From assembly GCA_043800975.1 (NCBI GenBank), contig JAZDMK010000162.1, forward strand, positions 1 through 59,474: a DNA stretch of 59,474 nucleotides, given 5' to 3'. The DNA is from JAZDMK01 sp043800975 (GTDB lineage: Bacteria > Bacteroidota > Bacteroidia > Bacteroidales > JAHJDW01). Numbering within the stretch: position 1 is the first letter of the stretch; each line of letters opens with the position of its first letter. Made by a program: the position numbers and the translations under genes. The notes under the pieces were generated by a model. The model was not told where the DNA came from. It did not search any database and worked only from the letters and a program-made list of their open reading frames with translations. Below are positions 51,378 to 57,833 of this stretch, one piece after another.

Positions 51378-52073
51378 TCAGTTTTGTTTTACAAATTTTC
51401 CTGAATACTTATTCATTTTTACAAAATACATACCTGCCGGGAGCTTTGCAACATCAAGCTGCACTTCACTTTCCGCTTTATGTACTTTGGTATTTAAAAC
51501 TTGTTCGCCCAGAGAATTAAAAATTAAAACCTCTGCATCGCTTTGCAGTGGCTGGATGGAGATTGTGATGGAAGTGGTGGCGGGGTTGGGAAAAAGTGTA
51601 ATTTGATCAGTTTTTTCTACAGAATTAATACTCAGCAAAGATTGTTTTATAAAAAGGTGTTGATATCCGTCTATGCAGCAATCCCATAATACTAGTGTCG
51701 AATCTGATATCGAAGTGATTTTGTATTCAGTCCAGCTACCGAAAGAACCGAAACATATCACATTCCCGTATATCGTTGGTGGATAGGCTCCGGAGGAATC
51801 AATGATAGTTTCTTTTTGGCAAATGAGAGTATCATTCCTACAAGTAGTATATTTTATGCTGTCAGTATCGAATTGTGAAGAATCCTGTAATAAAAACAAC
51901 TGTATTGTGTATCCAGAACTAGCAGGAGTGTAAGCACTTCCCCAACCATCAATAGATTTGTGCCAGTTCCATTTCCCTTGCATCAAATGTATGGTAGAGT
52001 CTATGCTCTGTGAAAACAAATCACAGAATGAGGAAATAAAAATGATAGTTAAAAAAAGTATAAACTTCTTCAT
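51378..52073 (-). CDS. Secreted protein with T9SS type A C-terminal sorting domain
   Basis: This 231-residue protein has a signal peptide (MKKFILFLTIIFISSFCDLFSQ). A roughly 130-residue domain follows with paired cysteines (TTCRNDTLICQK, ... LWDCCIDG). The last 75 residues are a T9SS type A sorting domain (ITLFPNPATTSITISI, ...LFNSLGEQVL, ...LPAGMYFVKMNKYSGKFVKQN). The cargo part is unrecognised; it resembles the small lipocalin-like secreted proteins often found with this tail. A -7 box at 52090-52097 lies 16 bases upstream of the ATG. Minisatellite B follows the stop codon directly. Confidence 0.85.
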   Translation of the reverse strand: MKKFILFLTIIFISSFCDLFSQSIDSTIHLMQGKWNWHKSIDGWGSAYTPASSGYTIQLFLLQDSSQFDTDSIKYTTCRNDTLICQKETIIDSSGAYPPTIYGNVICFGSFGSWTEYKITSISDSTLVLWDCCIDGYQHLFIKQSLLSINSVEKTDQITLFPNPATTSITISIQPLQSDAEVLIFNSLGEQVLNTKVHKAESEVQLDVAKLPAGMYFVKMNKYSGKFVKQN

Positions 52074-52089
52074 AAGATGGGATTGCCTT

Positions 52090-52097
52090 CAAATATA
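52090..52097 (-). promoter_or_regulatory. -7 promoter box for the T9SS type A protein gene
   Basis: Minus-strand TATATTTG matches TAnnTTTG and lies 16 bases before the ATG at 52073. Confidence 0.5.
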
Positions 52098-52170
52098 CAA
52101 ATTAATACATGAAATGCAACTGTGTGAAATACTTAAATTGTTTTTTATCGAAATACAAGTGTTTCGAAAA

Positions 52171-52262
52171 TAGAATTATTCCTGTAAAAACCCGCGGAGC
52201 GGGGAAGTGATATTGTACAAAACTTGTGTATTTTAGGCTTAGTCCGGAGACTAAGCCTAACA
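52171..52262. repeat. Twin-hairpin element, copy 1 (E1)
   Basis: Hairpin 1 is CCCGC-GGA-GCGGG (52191-52203). A 31-base linker that includes CTTGTGTATTTT follows, then hairpin 2 with a 10-bp perfect stem and 4-base loop (52235-52258: AGGCTTAGTC-CGGA-GACTAAGCCT). Copy 2 at 54263-54354 has the same stem lengths, loop lengths and linker length, but different stem bases with compensating partners. The flanks also align (...CTGTAA.AAC before, AAC after). Read on the minus strand, hairpin 2 is closed by a cUCCGg tetraloop of the stable UNCG class, which hints that the transcript or the folded strand is the minus one. It could be REP-like DNA or an RNA. Confidence 0.85.
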
Positions 52263-52313
52263 AGAATGAACATTTAATTTTTAGATTAAAGTTATGAAAA
52301 GCATACAGGGCAT

Positions 52314-53105
52314 GGGTTATCTAAATTGTTTAAGTGAAAATAATTTTCAAATAAATGTTAAATAATTGCTGAAACGCTTGACAATGTTATGTAATAGTTA
52401 CGGGTTACAGGTTACGAGTGACTTTCCAACGAAGTACGAATTTGTACGAACTTACGAATTACGAATGAGACGGAAGACGGAAGACCGAAGTCAGAAATGG
52501 AAAGCTTGCACACGAGGCCTTCGCCATATGGAAATTTAAAATTATGCGAAAAGGCACTACTGACAAGGGTTATCTAAATTGTTTAAGTGAAAATATTTTA
52601 CAAAAAAGTGAAAGAAAAATGCTGAAAAGCTTGACAATGTTGTAAAGTAGTTACAGGTGACGAGTTACAAAAAGAGGTCAGAAGACCGAAGCTAGAAGCC
52701 CGGAATGGAAAGCTAACACACGAGCCTTCACCTTATGGAAATTTTAAATTATGCGAAAAGGCACTACTGACAAGGTTTATCTAAATTGTTTAAGTAAAGA
52801 TAATTTTCAAATAAATGTTAAATAAATGCTGAAATGCTTGACAATGCTATAAAATAGTTACGGGTTACAGGTTACGAGTGACTTTCCAACGAAGTACGAA
52901 TTTGTACGAACTTACGAATTACGAATGAGACGGAAGACGGAAGACCGAAGCCAGAAATGGAAAGCTAGCACACGAGGCCTTCGCCATATGGAAATTTTAA
53001 ATTATGCGAAAAGGCACTACTGACAAGGGTTATCTAAAACAATTAAGTTGAAATTATTTTCATTTTTCATGAAAATAATTGCTGAAACACTTGTAAATGG
53101 CGGAA
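52314..53105 (+). repeat. Direct-repeat array of 253, 207 and 253 bp plus a partial fourth unit
   Basis: Unit 1 is 52314-52566, unit 2 52567-52773, unit 3 52774-53026, and a partial unit 4 begins at 53027. Each unit begins with GGGTTATCTAAATTGTTTAAG or a close variant, contains GCTGAAA.GCTTGACAATG and (A)GACCGAAG, and ends with GCGAAAAGGCACTACTGACAA. Units 1 and 3 are nearly identical, whereas unit 2, between them, lacks about 46 bases and is more divergent. The final unit keeps only its first 60 or so bases. No ORF of coding quality is present in the array. It lies upstream of the 53333 gene and shares its orientation. Confidence 0.9.
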
Positions 53106-53332
53106 AATTTTATTATCTTAGATATTGCAAATTTAAGGTAACCAAAAACAGATATTATAGAATACACTTTTACCCAAGACATTTTTAAAAATTAAAATGG
53201 TAACCTATGAAGTAAATGATACTTCTTTGTTTTGGGCACAAAAATAATACGTAACACCCCTGAGTGAAGACAGTGAGTAATTGAGACTCACCGGAACATT
53301 TTTCAAACAATTTATTTTTAAAAATTACTCAA

Positions 53333-54118
53333 ATGAAAACATTTGAATTTGGTCATGATAAGAATATTGCTTTGATTGACGAACTAATAGAAAAAACGAT
53401 CGGGTTCGGTGTAAGTTACAACCCCGGATCGAATGACCTAAAAGTAGCGGGTCTACAGACTTTGAAGACTTCGCTGCACACTGCCCAGACAAATGTGGAT
53501 AACACACGCGGGCTGATGACTGATGCGACAAATGACCGTCAGTTTATTTTTGATGAAATGCGTAAGCGTGCTACACGCCTTGTTGGTGAAGCGATAGCCT
53601 GCGGTGCTGATGAAAAACTGGTGGCTGACATGCGTAGTGTGATGCGGAAACTGATGGGGAAACGCAGTGGAAAAATTGAAGAAGTTGTAACTCCTGCACC
53701 TCCTGCTGAAGGCGAAGAAGCGGAAGCTAAAGCTCCGGAAAGTGACCCTGCTCCAAAAGTAAGACGTTCGGTAAGTCAGACGAGTTTTGATATGCGTGTT
53801 GAACACATGCGGAGGCTGAAAGTACTGGTGGAACAGGTGACGGGCTATACTTCGAATGAAGCTGACCTGACGATTGTTGCTGTTGGCACCTTGTGTACGA
53901 ATGCTGAAAATGCTACCAAGAATGTTAATGTGACGAAAGCCAATCATGAAAATGCTCGCTTTACACGTGACAAACTGATGTATCGCAAACCCACGGGGGC
54001 GCTGTATATCGCAGAACGTGTGAAAAATTATGTGAAGGCATTGTATGGTGCAAAGAGTGCACAATACGAATCGGTGATGCGGATACATTTGAAGAAGTTT
54101 AAGTATGCCGGTTTATAA
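53333..54118 (+). CDS. Internally duplicated helical protein of unknown function
   Basis: This 261-residue protein has no signal peptide or membrane segment. It consists of two related helical domains, about 14-115 and 160-261. Domain 1 has the order LIEKTIGFGVSYNPGSNDL, AGLQTLKTSLHTAQTNVDN, FIFDEMRKRATRL, DMRSVMRKLMGKR; domain 2 repeats it as VLVEQVTGYTSNEADL, VAVGTLCTNAENATKNVN, FTRDKLMYRKPTGAL, YESVMRIHLKKFK. The linker 116-155 is acidic, alanine- and proline-rich (PAEGEEAEAKAPESDPAPK), followed by RRSVSQTSFDMR. A loose class of Bacteroidota proteins has this plan, but I know no function. The gene lies between two copies of a covarying hairpin element and downstream of a repeat array. The start is secure: ATG at 53333 with no alternative in frame. 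A terminator follows at 54201. Confidence 0.75.
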   Translation: MKTFEFGHDKNIALIDELIEKTIGFGVSYNPGSNDLKVAGLQTLKTSLHTAQTNVDNTRGLMTDATNDRQFIFDEMRKRATRLVGEAIACGADEKLVADMRSVMRKLMGKRSGKIEEVVTPAPPAEGEEAEAKAPESDPAPKVRRSVSQTSFDMRVEHMRRLKVLVEQVTGYTSNEADLTIVAVGTLCTNAENATKNVNVTKANHENARFTRDKLMYRKPTGALYIAERVKNYVKALYGAKSAQYESVMRIHLKKFKYAGL

Positions 54119-54129
54119 AAGGCACGCGT

Positions 54130-54165
54130 TGCCCTTCGACATGCTTCGGCAAGCTCAGCACAGGC
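54130..54165 (+). repeat. Short dispersed-repeat-like block CCTTCGACATGC...
   Basis: The text CCCTTCGACATGCTTCGGCA...GCTCAGCACAGG resembles the very common bacterial intergenic CTTCGACAAGCTCAGG block. It lies 12-48 bases after the stop codon of the 53333 gene. It contains a CGACATGC...GC partial palindrome. Confidence 0.5.
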
Positions 54166-54200
54166 GCTCAGGGATCAAACGCGCGCAAACGGTATTTGGA

Positions 54201-54225
54201 AAGCCGCCTGAATTGGCGGCTTTTT
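54201..54225 (+). terminator. Rho-independent terminator of the 53333 gene
   Basis: The stem AAGCCGCC / GGCGGCTT with loop TGAATT (54201-54222) is followed by T's. It is 83 bases after the stop codon. Confidence 0.88.
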
Positions 54226-54262
54226 GATTTTGTGGATTTGCTGCGCATGAATGTTTTGGTGA

Positions 54263-54354
54263 TGGAATTTTAGCTGTAATAACTCGCGGAGCGAGGAAAG
54301 AGAATTTTAGAAATCTTGTGTTTTTGGGTCGCTGTCTGAAGACAACGACCAACG
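54263..54354. repeat. Twin-hairpin element, copy 2 (E2)
   Basis: Hairpin 1 is CTCGC-GGA-GCGAG (54283-54295), then a 31-base linker with CTTGTGTTTTTG, then hairpin 2 (54327-54350: GGTCGCTGTC-TGAA-GACAACGACC). Compared with copy 1, pair 2 of hairpin 1 changes C-G to T-A, and in hairpin 2 pairs 1, 3, 5 and 7 are all replaced by other Watson-Crick pairs. Pair 6 is C-A on this strand but a G-U wobble on the minus strand. All loop and linker lengths are kept. Copies are 2092 bases apart and in the same orientation. Confidence 0.85.
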
Positions 54355-54486
54355 ATTTTTTAAAAGAAGCGAAACATGGGAGTTTTTTAGATTTAGGTTC
54401 AATATGTCGTTCCTAGCGGAACTCAGAGTGAAATTGCAGTTGTTTTTTTCGCTACTGAGGATTATTGATAACCACGACAACATGCG

Positions 54487-54547
54487 CATTTAACCCCTCC
54501 GTCAAACCTACGGTTTGCCACCTCCCCTTGAAAAGTGGAGGAGCTAT
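54487..54547. repeat. Structured repeat F, copy 1
   Basis: GCATTTAACCC[C/T]TCCGTCAAACC and the following ACGGTTTGCCACC form an inner hairpin (TCAAACC / GGTTTG), and CCTCC...GGAGG around CCCTTGAAAAG forms an outer hairpin. Copy 2 at 54794-54852 has CCTTCC...GGAAGG in the same place. Such blocks are widespread non-coding repeats in Bacteroidota as far as I know. Confidence 0.8.
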
Positions 54548-54560
54548 TTGTTTTTTTTAA

Positions 54561-54629
54561 AATGTTTCGCATTCTGACTTTCTTATTTTCCATTTGCAAG
54601 CTATTACTTTCGCGTAAATGCGAAACATT
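54561..54629. repeat. 13-bp perfect inverted repeat AATGTTTCGCATT / AATGCGAAACATT
   Basis: Arms are 54561-54573 and 54617-54629, separated by 43 bases. The spacing would allow a stem-loop or two binding sites facing each other. It lies between the two F repeats and beside the G+C-rich block. Confidence 0.8.
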
Positions 54630-54633
54630 ATAC

Positions 54634-54775
54634 TGCGCCAGGGATGTGGAGGGCGAAGGCCCAGCAAAACAGAGTGAGTGTCAGAGTGAGAGCGAGTGAC
54701 GAAAGTTTGCTGGCGGAAGCGAAGCGGACCCCGGAGCAGCCCGGCGACGCAGCGACGCTTCGAGGGAGTTATTTG
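54634..54775. other. G+C-rich inverted-repeat block, possible structured RNA or mobile-element remnant
   Basis: In a region that is otherwise A+T-rich, these 140 bases are strongly G+C-rich. They contain GGGCGAAGGCCC, an 8-bp perfect pair CCAGCAAA (54661-54668) / TTTGCTGG (54706-54713), and GAAGCG (54716-54721) / CGCTTC (54756-54761). No ORF here has coding character; open frames on both strands are incidental. It resembles the G+C-rich blocks starting CAGGGATGTGGAGG that recur in Bacteroidota genomes, but I cannot confirm this here. Confidence 0.55.
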
Positions 54776-54793
54776 GATTGCAAAACTACTTAC

Positions 54794-54852
54794 GCATTTA
54801 ACCCTTCCGTCAAACCTTCGGTTTGCCACCTTCCCTTGAAAAGGAAGGAACC
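54794..54852. repeat. Structured repeat F, copy 2
   Basis: Same plan as copy 1 (54487-54547), with CCTTCC...GGAAGG replacing CCTCC...GGAGG in the outer stem and T for A in the inner loop (ACCTTCGGTT). The base changes are compensated across the stem. Together the two copies enclose about 250 bases. Confidence 0.8.
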
Positions 54853-55080
54853 ATATAATACAGTTGCGGCGGGCGCCATGACAATTATTGAGGAAAGAAA
54901 ATTACCTGAGCTTTAAATAGTATTGTACAATGTGTAATTTATCTGAGCATCACATTCGCGCAGGGTACTGGCGAGCTTCGCAATATTGTGCCTGCAGTAC
55001 CGGGATGAGTTGTGAGTTACAAGCTATAAGTGTTTTGTTTTTATAAATGAATGCATAGACAGACGGAATAGAAATAATTT

Positions 55081-55088
55081 TATCTTTG
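55081..55088 (+). promoter_or_regulatory. -7 promoter box only four bases before a start codon
   Basis: TATCTTTG matches TAnnTTTG. Four bases separate it from the ATG at 55093, so the predicted transcript would begin at or within a base of the start codon (leaderless). Confidence 0.55.
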
Positions 55089-55092
55089 CTGC

Positions 55093-55482
55093 ATGCAAAA
55101 ACAAAAAGCAGATATACTTCATTCGATAGGAACGGCATTGTGCATTTTCCTGTTTCTGCTTTTAACGGCTTCGTTCTCGGATGCTTCATCCACCCAAAGC
55201 GGTGCCTTTTCAACCAACCACTTTAAGTCGGATACGCAACTGTCAGAACTGAAGGCGCTGCCCGTGAAGTCTTCACTGCAGCTTTCGCTGAAAAGAAATT
55301 ATGTTCCGGTTCTTTACACTTTATTTAATGTGATACACCGAAGCATGGCCTACAGCCATTCTATATACAGGCAGTATGTTCAGTATTGTAAAATTAATCT
55401 GACCGAGCCACTTGTTATGCCGTGTCAGTTCTATTATCTGCTCTGTTCGCGCAATGCAGATGATGTTCCTGCCCTGAGTTAA
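55093..55482 (+). CDS. Small membrane or exported protein of unknown function
   Basis: This 129-residue protein has one N-terminal hydrophobic segment (IGTALCIFLFLLLTASFSDA) that may be a signal peptide or anchor. The rest contains SLKRNYVPVLYTLFNVIHRS and QYCKINLTEPLVMPCQFYYLLCSRN, with three or four cysteines. No family is recognised. The start is supported by a -7 box four bases upstream, which would exclude longer starts. It probably stands alone: the next gene has its own non-coding leader of 81 bases. Confidence 0.5.
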   Translation: MQKQKADILHSIGTALCIFLFLLLTASFSDASSTQSGAFSTNHFKSDTQLSELKALPVKSSLQLSLKRNYVPVLYTLFNVIHRSMAYSHSIYRQYVQYCKINLTEPLVMPCQFYYLLCSRNADDVPALS

Positions 55483-55563
55483 AAAATCTTACTTTATTAT
55501 TTCTGTTTATCCTCTTAAAAAAGAGGAACAGCTATTTTTTTAACTTTACAATAATATTTTATT

Positions 55564-56421
55564 ATGAAAACAAAAATTAAATCCATACTCGCCATTCTCA
55601 TCTTTTGTGTCATGGCAATTAGTTATACAAATTCAAGTGCACAAGGGACAATCCGCATTCGTCCTACGGATGAAAATGCATTGGTGAGTGACCTCGATCT
55701 CTCTGCAAAAATAATATCGGCACGCCTGCGTGATTTCAGCCCGGATAAGTTCGACCTCATTGTAGATAAAGAAAAGAAAGAAATCACTGTGAAACTTTTG
55801 GGAAAACAGAATCAGGCGCTGGTGGAAGAATTGCTGACTCAAAAAGGGAAGCTAGCTTTTTATGAAACCTGGAACCGCAAAGAGCTGACGGAACTGCTGA
55901 AAGGCGACAAACAATTATTCACTCTGCTGACTTCTAAAAACACAAATGATACGGATGCTGAGATGGGCTGCGTTGCAGTGAAGGAAATGGAGAAAGTGAA
56001 AAGTTATCTTGAAGCGCTGAATCTGAAGAAGAAGTGCCTTTTTGCATGGACACGTTCATTTGAAAAAGAGAGCAACTGCCTGTATGCATTGAAAACAGAG
56101 CTGAATCCCGATGGTGTCATCAAAGGTTCTGACATTGACAGTGTGGTATACAGCCTCAGCAAATTCAACTCCATGCCCGAGGTTCTTATCACCATGAAGA
56201 AGGGCGCCGTGGGCGTTTGGGGAGAATTGACAAAGAAAAACATGGAGCGTTCGATCGCGATAGTACTGGACGGGGAAGTGCTTTCGGCACCGAAAGTCAT
56301 GTCGGAAATCAAGGGCGGACGTTCATCCATCACGGGAAACTTTACGCGGGATGAAGCAAAGTTTATTGCTGCGATGGGTAATAACGGAATACTACCGTTG
56401 AGTTTTGTGATTGTAAAATAA
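55564..56421 (+). CDS. Exported SecD P1-head-like protein
   Basis: This 285-residue protein has a signal peptide (KSILAILIFCVMAISYTNSSAQ). The C-terminal 100 residues read like the P1 head of the protein-export subunit SecD: IVLDGEVLSAPKVMSEIKGGRSSITGNFTRDEAKFIAAMG corresponds to the VLDGKVISAP...GG...ISGNFT block of SecD. The N-terminal 160 residues include IIVKLLGKQNQALVEELLTQKGKLAFYETWN, again like the SecD periplasmic half, but no membrane segments follow. It is thus a periplasmic, stand-alone SecD-head domain. I infer it binds exported polypeptide or a membrane partner; no function is known to me. A terminator follows. Confidence 0.75.
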   Translation: MKTKIKSILAILIFCVMAISYTNSSAQGTIRIRPTDENALVSDLDLSAKIISARLRDFSPDKFDLIVDKEKKEITVKLLGKQNQALVEELLTQKGKLAFYETWNRKELTELLKGDKQLFTLLTSKNTNDTDAEMGCVAVKEMEKVKSYLEALNLKKKCLFAWTRSFEKESNCLYALKTELNPDGVIKGSDIDSVVYSLSKFNSMPEVLITMKKGAVGVWGELTKKNMERSIAIVLDGEVLSAPKVMSEIKGGRSSITGNFTRDEAKFIAAMGNNGILPLSFVIVK

Positions 56422-56431
56422 TCTGAATATG

Positions 56432-56470
56432 CCGGAGTATAACATTGTGTTGTGCTCCGGTTTTTTTTTA
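56432..56470 (+). terminator. Rho-independent terminator of the SecD-head gene
   Basis: A 13-pair stem with two G-T pairs and a TTG loop (56432-56460, CCGGAG...CTCCGG) is followed by nine T's. It lies 11 bases after the stop codon. Confidence 0.92.
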
Positions 56471-56520
56471 TAATTGCAGGCATGTTATTTGATACAATGC
56501 AGCCTCCTAAAAATTAATAC

Positions 56521-57008
56521 ATGAAACCTTTATTGCTTTTAATTTTCGTTGCCTGTGCGGCAAGCCTTGCGTATTCACAGAATGATCAGAAAACAGCCGA
56601 CCCGGATTCGGTGCTGGTGAAAAGCCGTGTTGAATTTTATATGTTCGATGGACCCTATGGAGACAAGGAAAGATTAAAAGAGCCGGCCATCAAATTTATC
56701 CTTACTGTGAAGAACAAAGGAACAAAACCCATTCCCGATCTGCAGGTGAGTAATCGTTCGGAGTATGTCAATTTTTTGTTGATGGCAAAAACAACAATCC
56801 GGTTTCTATGTATAACGGACTGGAAGCGATGGGCACGCACCTGCTTGCAAAGAATGCATCGGACGAATACATCTGGTGGATTTTTGAGAAGGATGCGTAT
56901 GGAAAAATATTCACGGTGCAATGGCAATACATGAATTTGTTTTCAAAAAAATTGAAAGTAAACATGGCAACAAAAAGCGTGGAGGAAGTCGGGAAAGGTA
57001 ATCAGTAA
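56521..57008 (+). pseudogene. Exported protein gene with a one-base frameshift in a T-run
   Basis: The first frame encodes MKPLLLLIFVACAASLAYSQ (signal peptide) and KSRVEFYMFDGPYGDKERLKEPAIKFIL, then reaches TTTTTT at 56772-56777. The frame then becomes unlikely (arginine- and cysteine-rich). One extra base there would continue into ...FFVDGKNNNPVSMYNGLEAMGTHLLAKNASDEYIWWIFEKD..., which stays open to the stop at 57006-57008. A full-length protein would thus have about 162 residues. The six T's are a likely site of slippage, but an assembly error is just as possible. Until checked, treat the gene as frameshifted. The domain is unrecognised (a beta-type exported protein). Confidence 0.75.
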
Positions 57009-57047
57009 TCAGTTTGCCCGCGGATAAGTTTTGATGGTATTTCAGTT

Positions 57048-57695
57048 TCAGTCGTTCGGTTCTTTCTCAAAAAATGAGGGCATCAGAAAAAAGACTGTAT
57101 CTATAAACTGCAAGGCTCCTTCTTCAGTCAGTACGTTCTCTTCATGAAGATCTTCCAGGATAATTCCAAGTCCGGGATGATAGTAATCATTTCCCTTTTT
57201 ATTTACAAATCCGTTTGCTTCCAGAAACTCCCGGACATTATTAAGTTTCGTGTTTTCAGTTGATCTGACGTAGGGCTGTTTAACAACAGCAAAAAGTTTA
57301 TCTCCTTCGTTGTAAAACCCAAGCAACTCGTAGGCTAAATGCGGAAAAAAATAATTGTGAAGCAAAAGGCTGTACAGATAATCTTCCCAGGTTGCATAGA
57401 AAATACGGTCATTCAGCTTTAGGATAAATTGAGGATCGGAGCATTCGTAAATCTTTTGTTCGACTCCTTCTCCGATATATTTTGATTCGACCGGCTTATC
57501 GCACCATAAAGCGTGAGCAGCAATATATTCAGTCAGGAACTGCGTTTCCTGCTCCCGGATGAATTTGCTTTTTTCAGTTTCAGAAACTGTTTCTTTTTTT
57601 CCTCTAAGGAAACAGGCGATTGACTGGATAATTTTTCCATGCCTAACCGATCCATCTCCTGAAATGATATTTTGTAATTCATTCTTTAGTGACAT
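57048..57695 (-). CDS. Polyvalent-protein-kinase-like domain protein
   Basis: This 215-residue cytoplasmic protein starts MSLKNELQNIISGDGSVRHGK. The sequence has the features of the putative polyvalent protein kinase domain: SKYIGEGVEQKIYEC (glycine-rich part), QFILKLNDR, ...YNEGDKLFAVVKQPYV and PGLGIILEDLHEENVL (the DLHEEN block resembles the kinase catalytic loop with D followed by N), then the FIDTVFFL end (DTV as the Mg-binding D). The family is often encoded on mobile elements or in polyvalent proteins, but here it is alone. The start at 57695 fits a -7 box at 57701-57708 only five bases upstream. An in-frame upstream ATG at 57731 would lie before the box and is excluded. Confidence 0.75.
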   Translation of the reverse strand: MSLKNELQNIISGDGSVRHGKIIQSIACFLRGKKETVSETEKSKFIREQETQFLTEYIAAHALWCDKPVESKYIGEGVEQKIYECSDPQFILKLNDRIFYATWEDYLYSLLLHNYFFPHLAYELLGFYNEGDKLFAVVKQPYVRSTENTKLNNVREFLEANGFVNKKGNDYYHPGLGIILEDLHEENVLTEEGALQFIDTVFFLMPSFFEKEPND

Positions 57696-57700
57696 TTGTG

Positions 57701-57708
57701 CAAAGATA
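57701..57708 (-). promoter_or_regulatory. -7 promoter box five bases before a start codon
   Basis: Minus-strand TATCTTTG matches TAnnTTTG. It ends five bases before ATG 57695, so transcription would begin at about the start codon (leaderless). It overlaps the coding sequence of the longer ORF and so argues for the shorter start. Confidence 0.55.
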
Positions 57709-57816
57709 ATACATTTCAAATGAACACGCAAGCCTTATGGGGAATGAATAAATTTGTTTTTGGTTTTCTGAAAATGGATATAGGGAAAAGGAGTGTGAAA
57801 GTGAAATAAATTTGCT

Positions 57817-57824
57817 TACTTTTG
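57817..57824 (+). promoter_or_regulatory. -7 promoter box for the TonB C-terminal-domain gene
   Basis: TACTTTTG matches TAnnTTTG, nine bases before ATG 57834. The 5' leader would be only about three to five bases. Confidence 0.5.
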
Positions 57825-57833
57825 AGTTTCGCA

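Noticed and set aside
51021..51404. 127-codon basic repeat ORF in minisatellite B
   Set aside because: Same reason as in array A, plus no promoter or start context; kept only as a possibility in the findings.
53197..53247. 16-codon ORF starting MVTYEVND before the 53333 gene
   Set aside because: Too short to judge, no ribosome-binding site or conservation data; it overlaps one arm of a small inverted repeat (GGTAACC).
52171..54354. Integron attC sites or a retron around the twin hairpins
   Set aside because: There is no integrase or reverse transcriptase in the window, the hairpins lack the R/L box pattern of attC, and no msr/msd-type arrangement with an RT gene is found.
54644..54916. Open frame of 90 codons across the G+C-rich block, and its antisense partner
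   Set aside because: Composition reflects palindromic G+C-rich repeats; both strands are open and neither has coding character.
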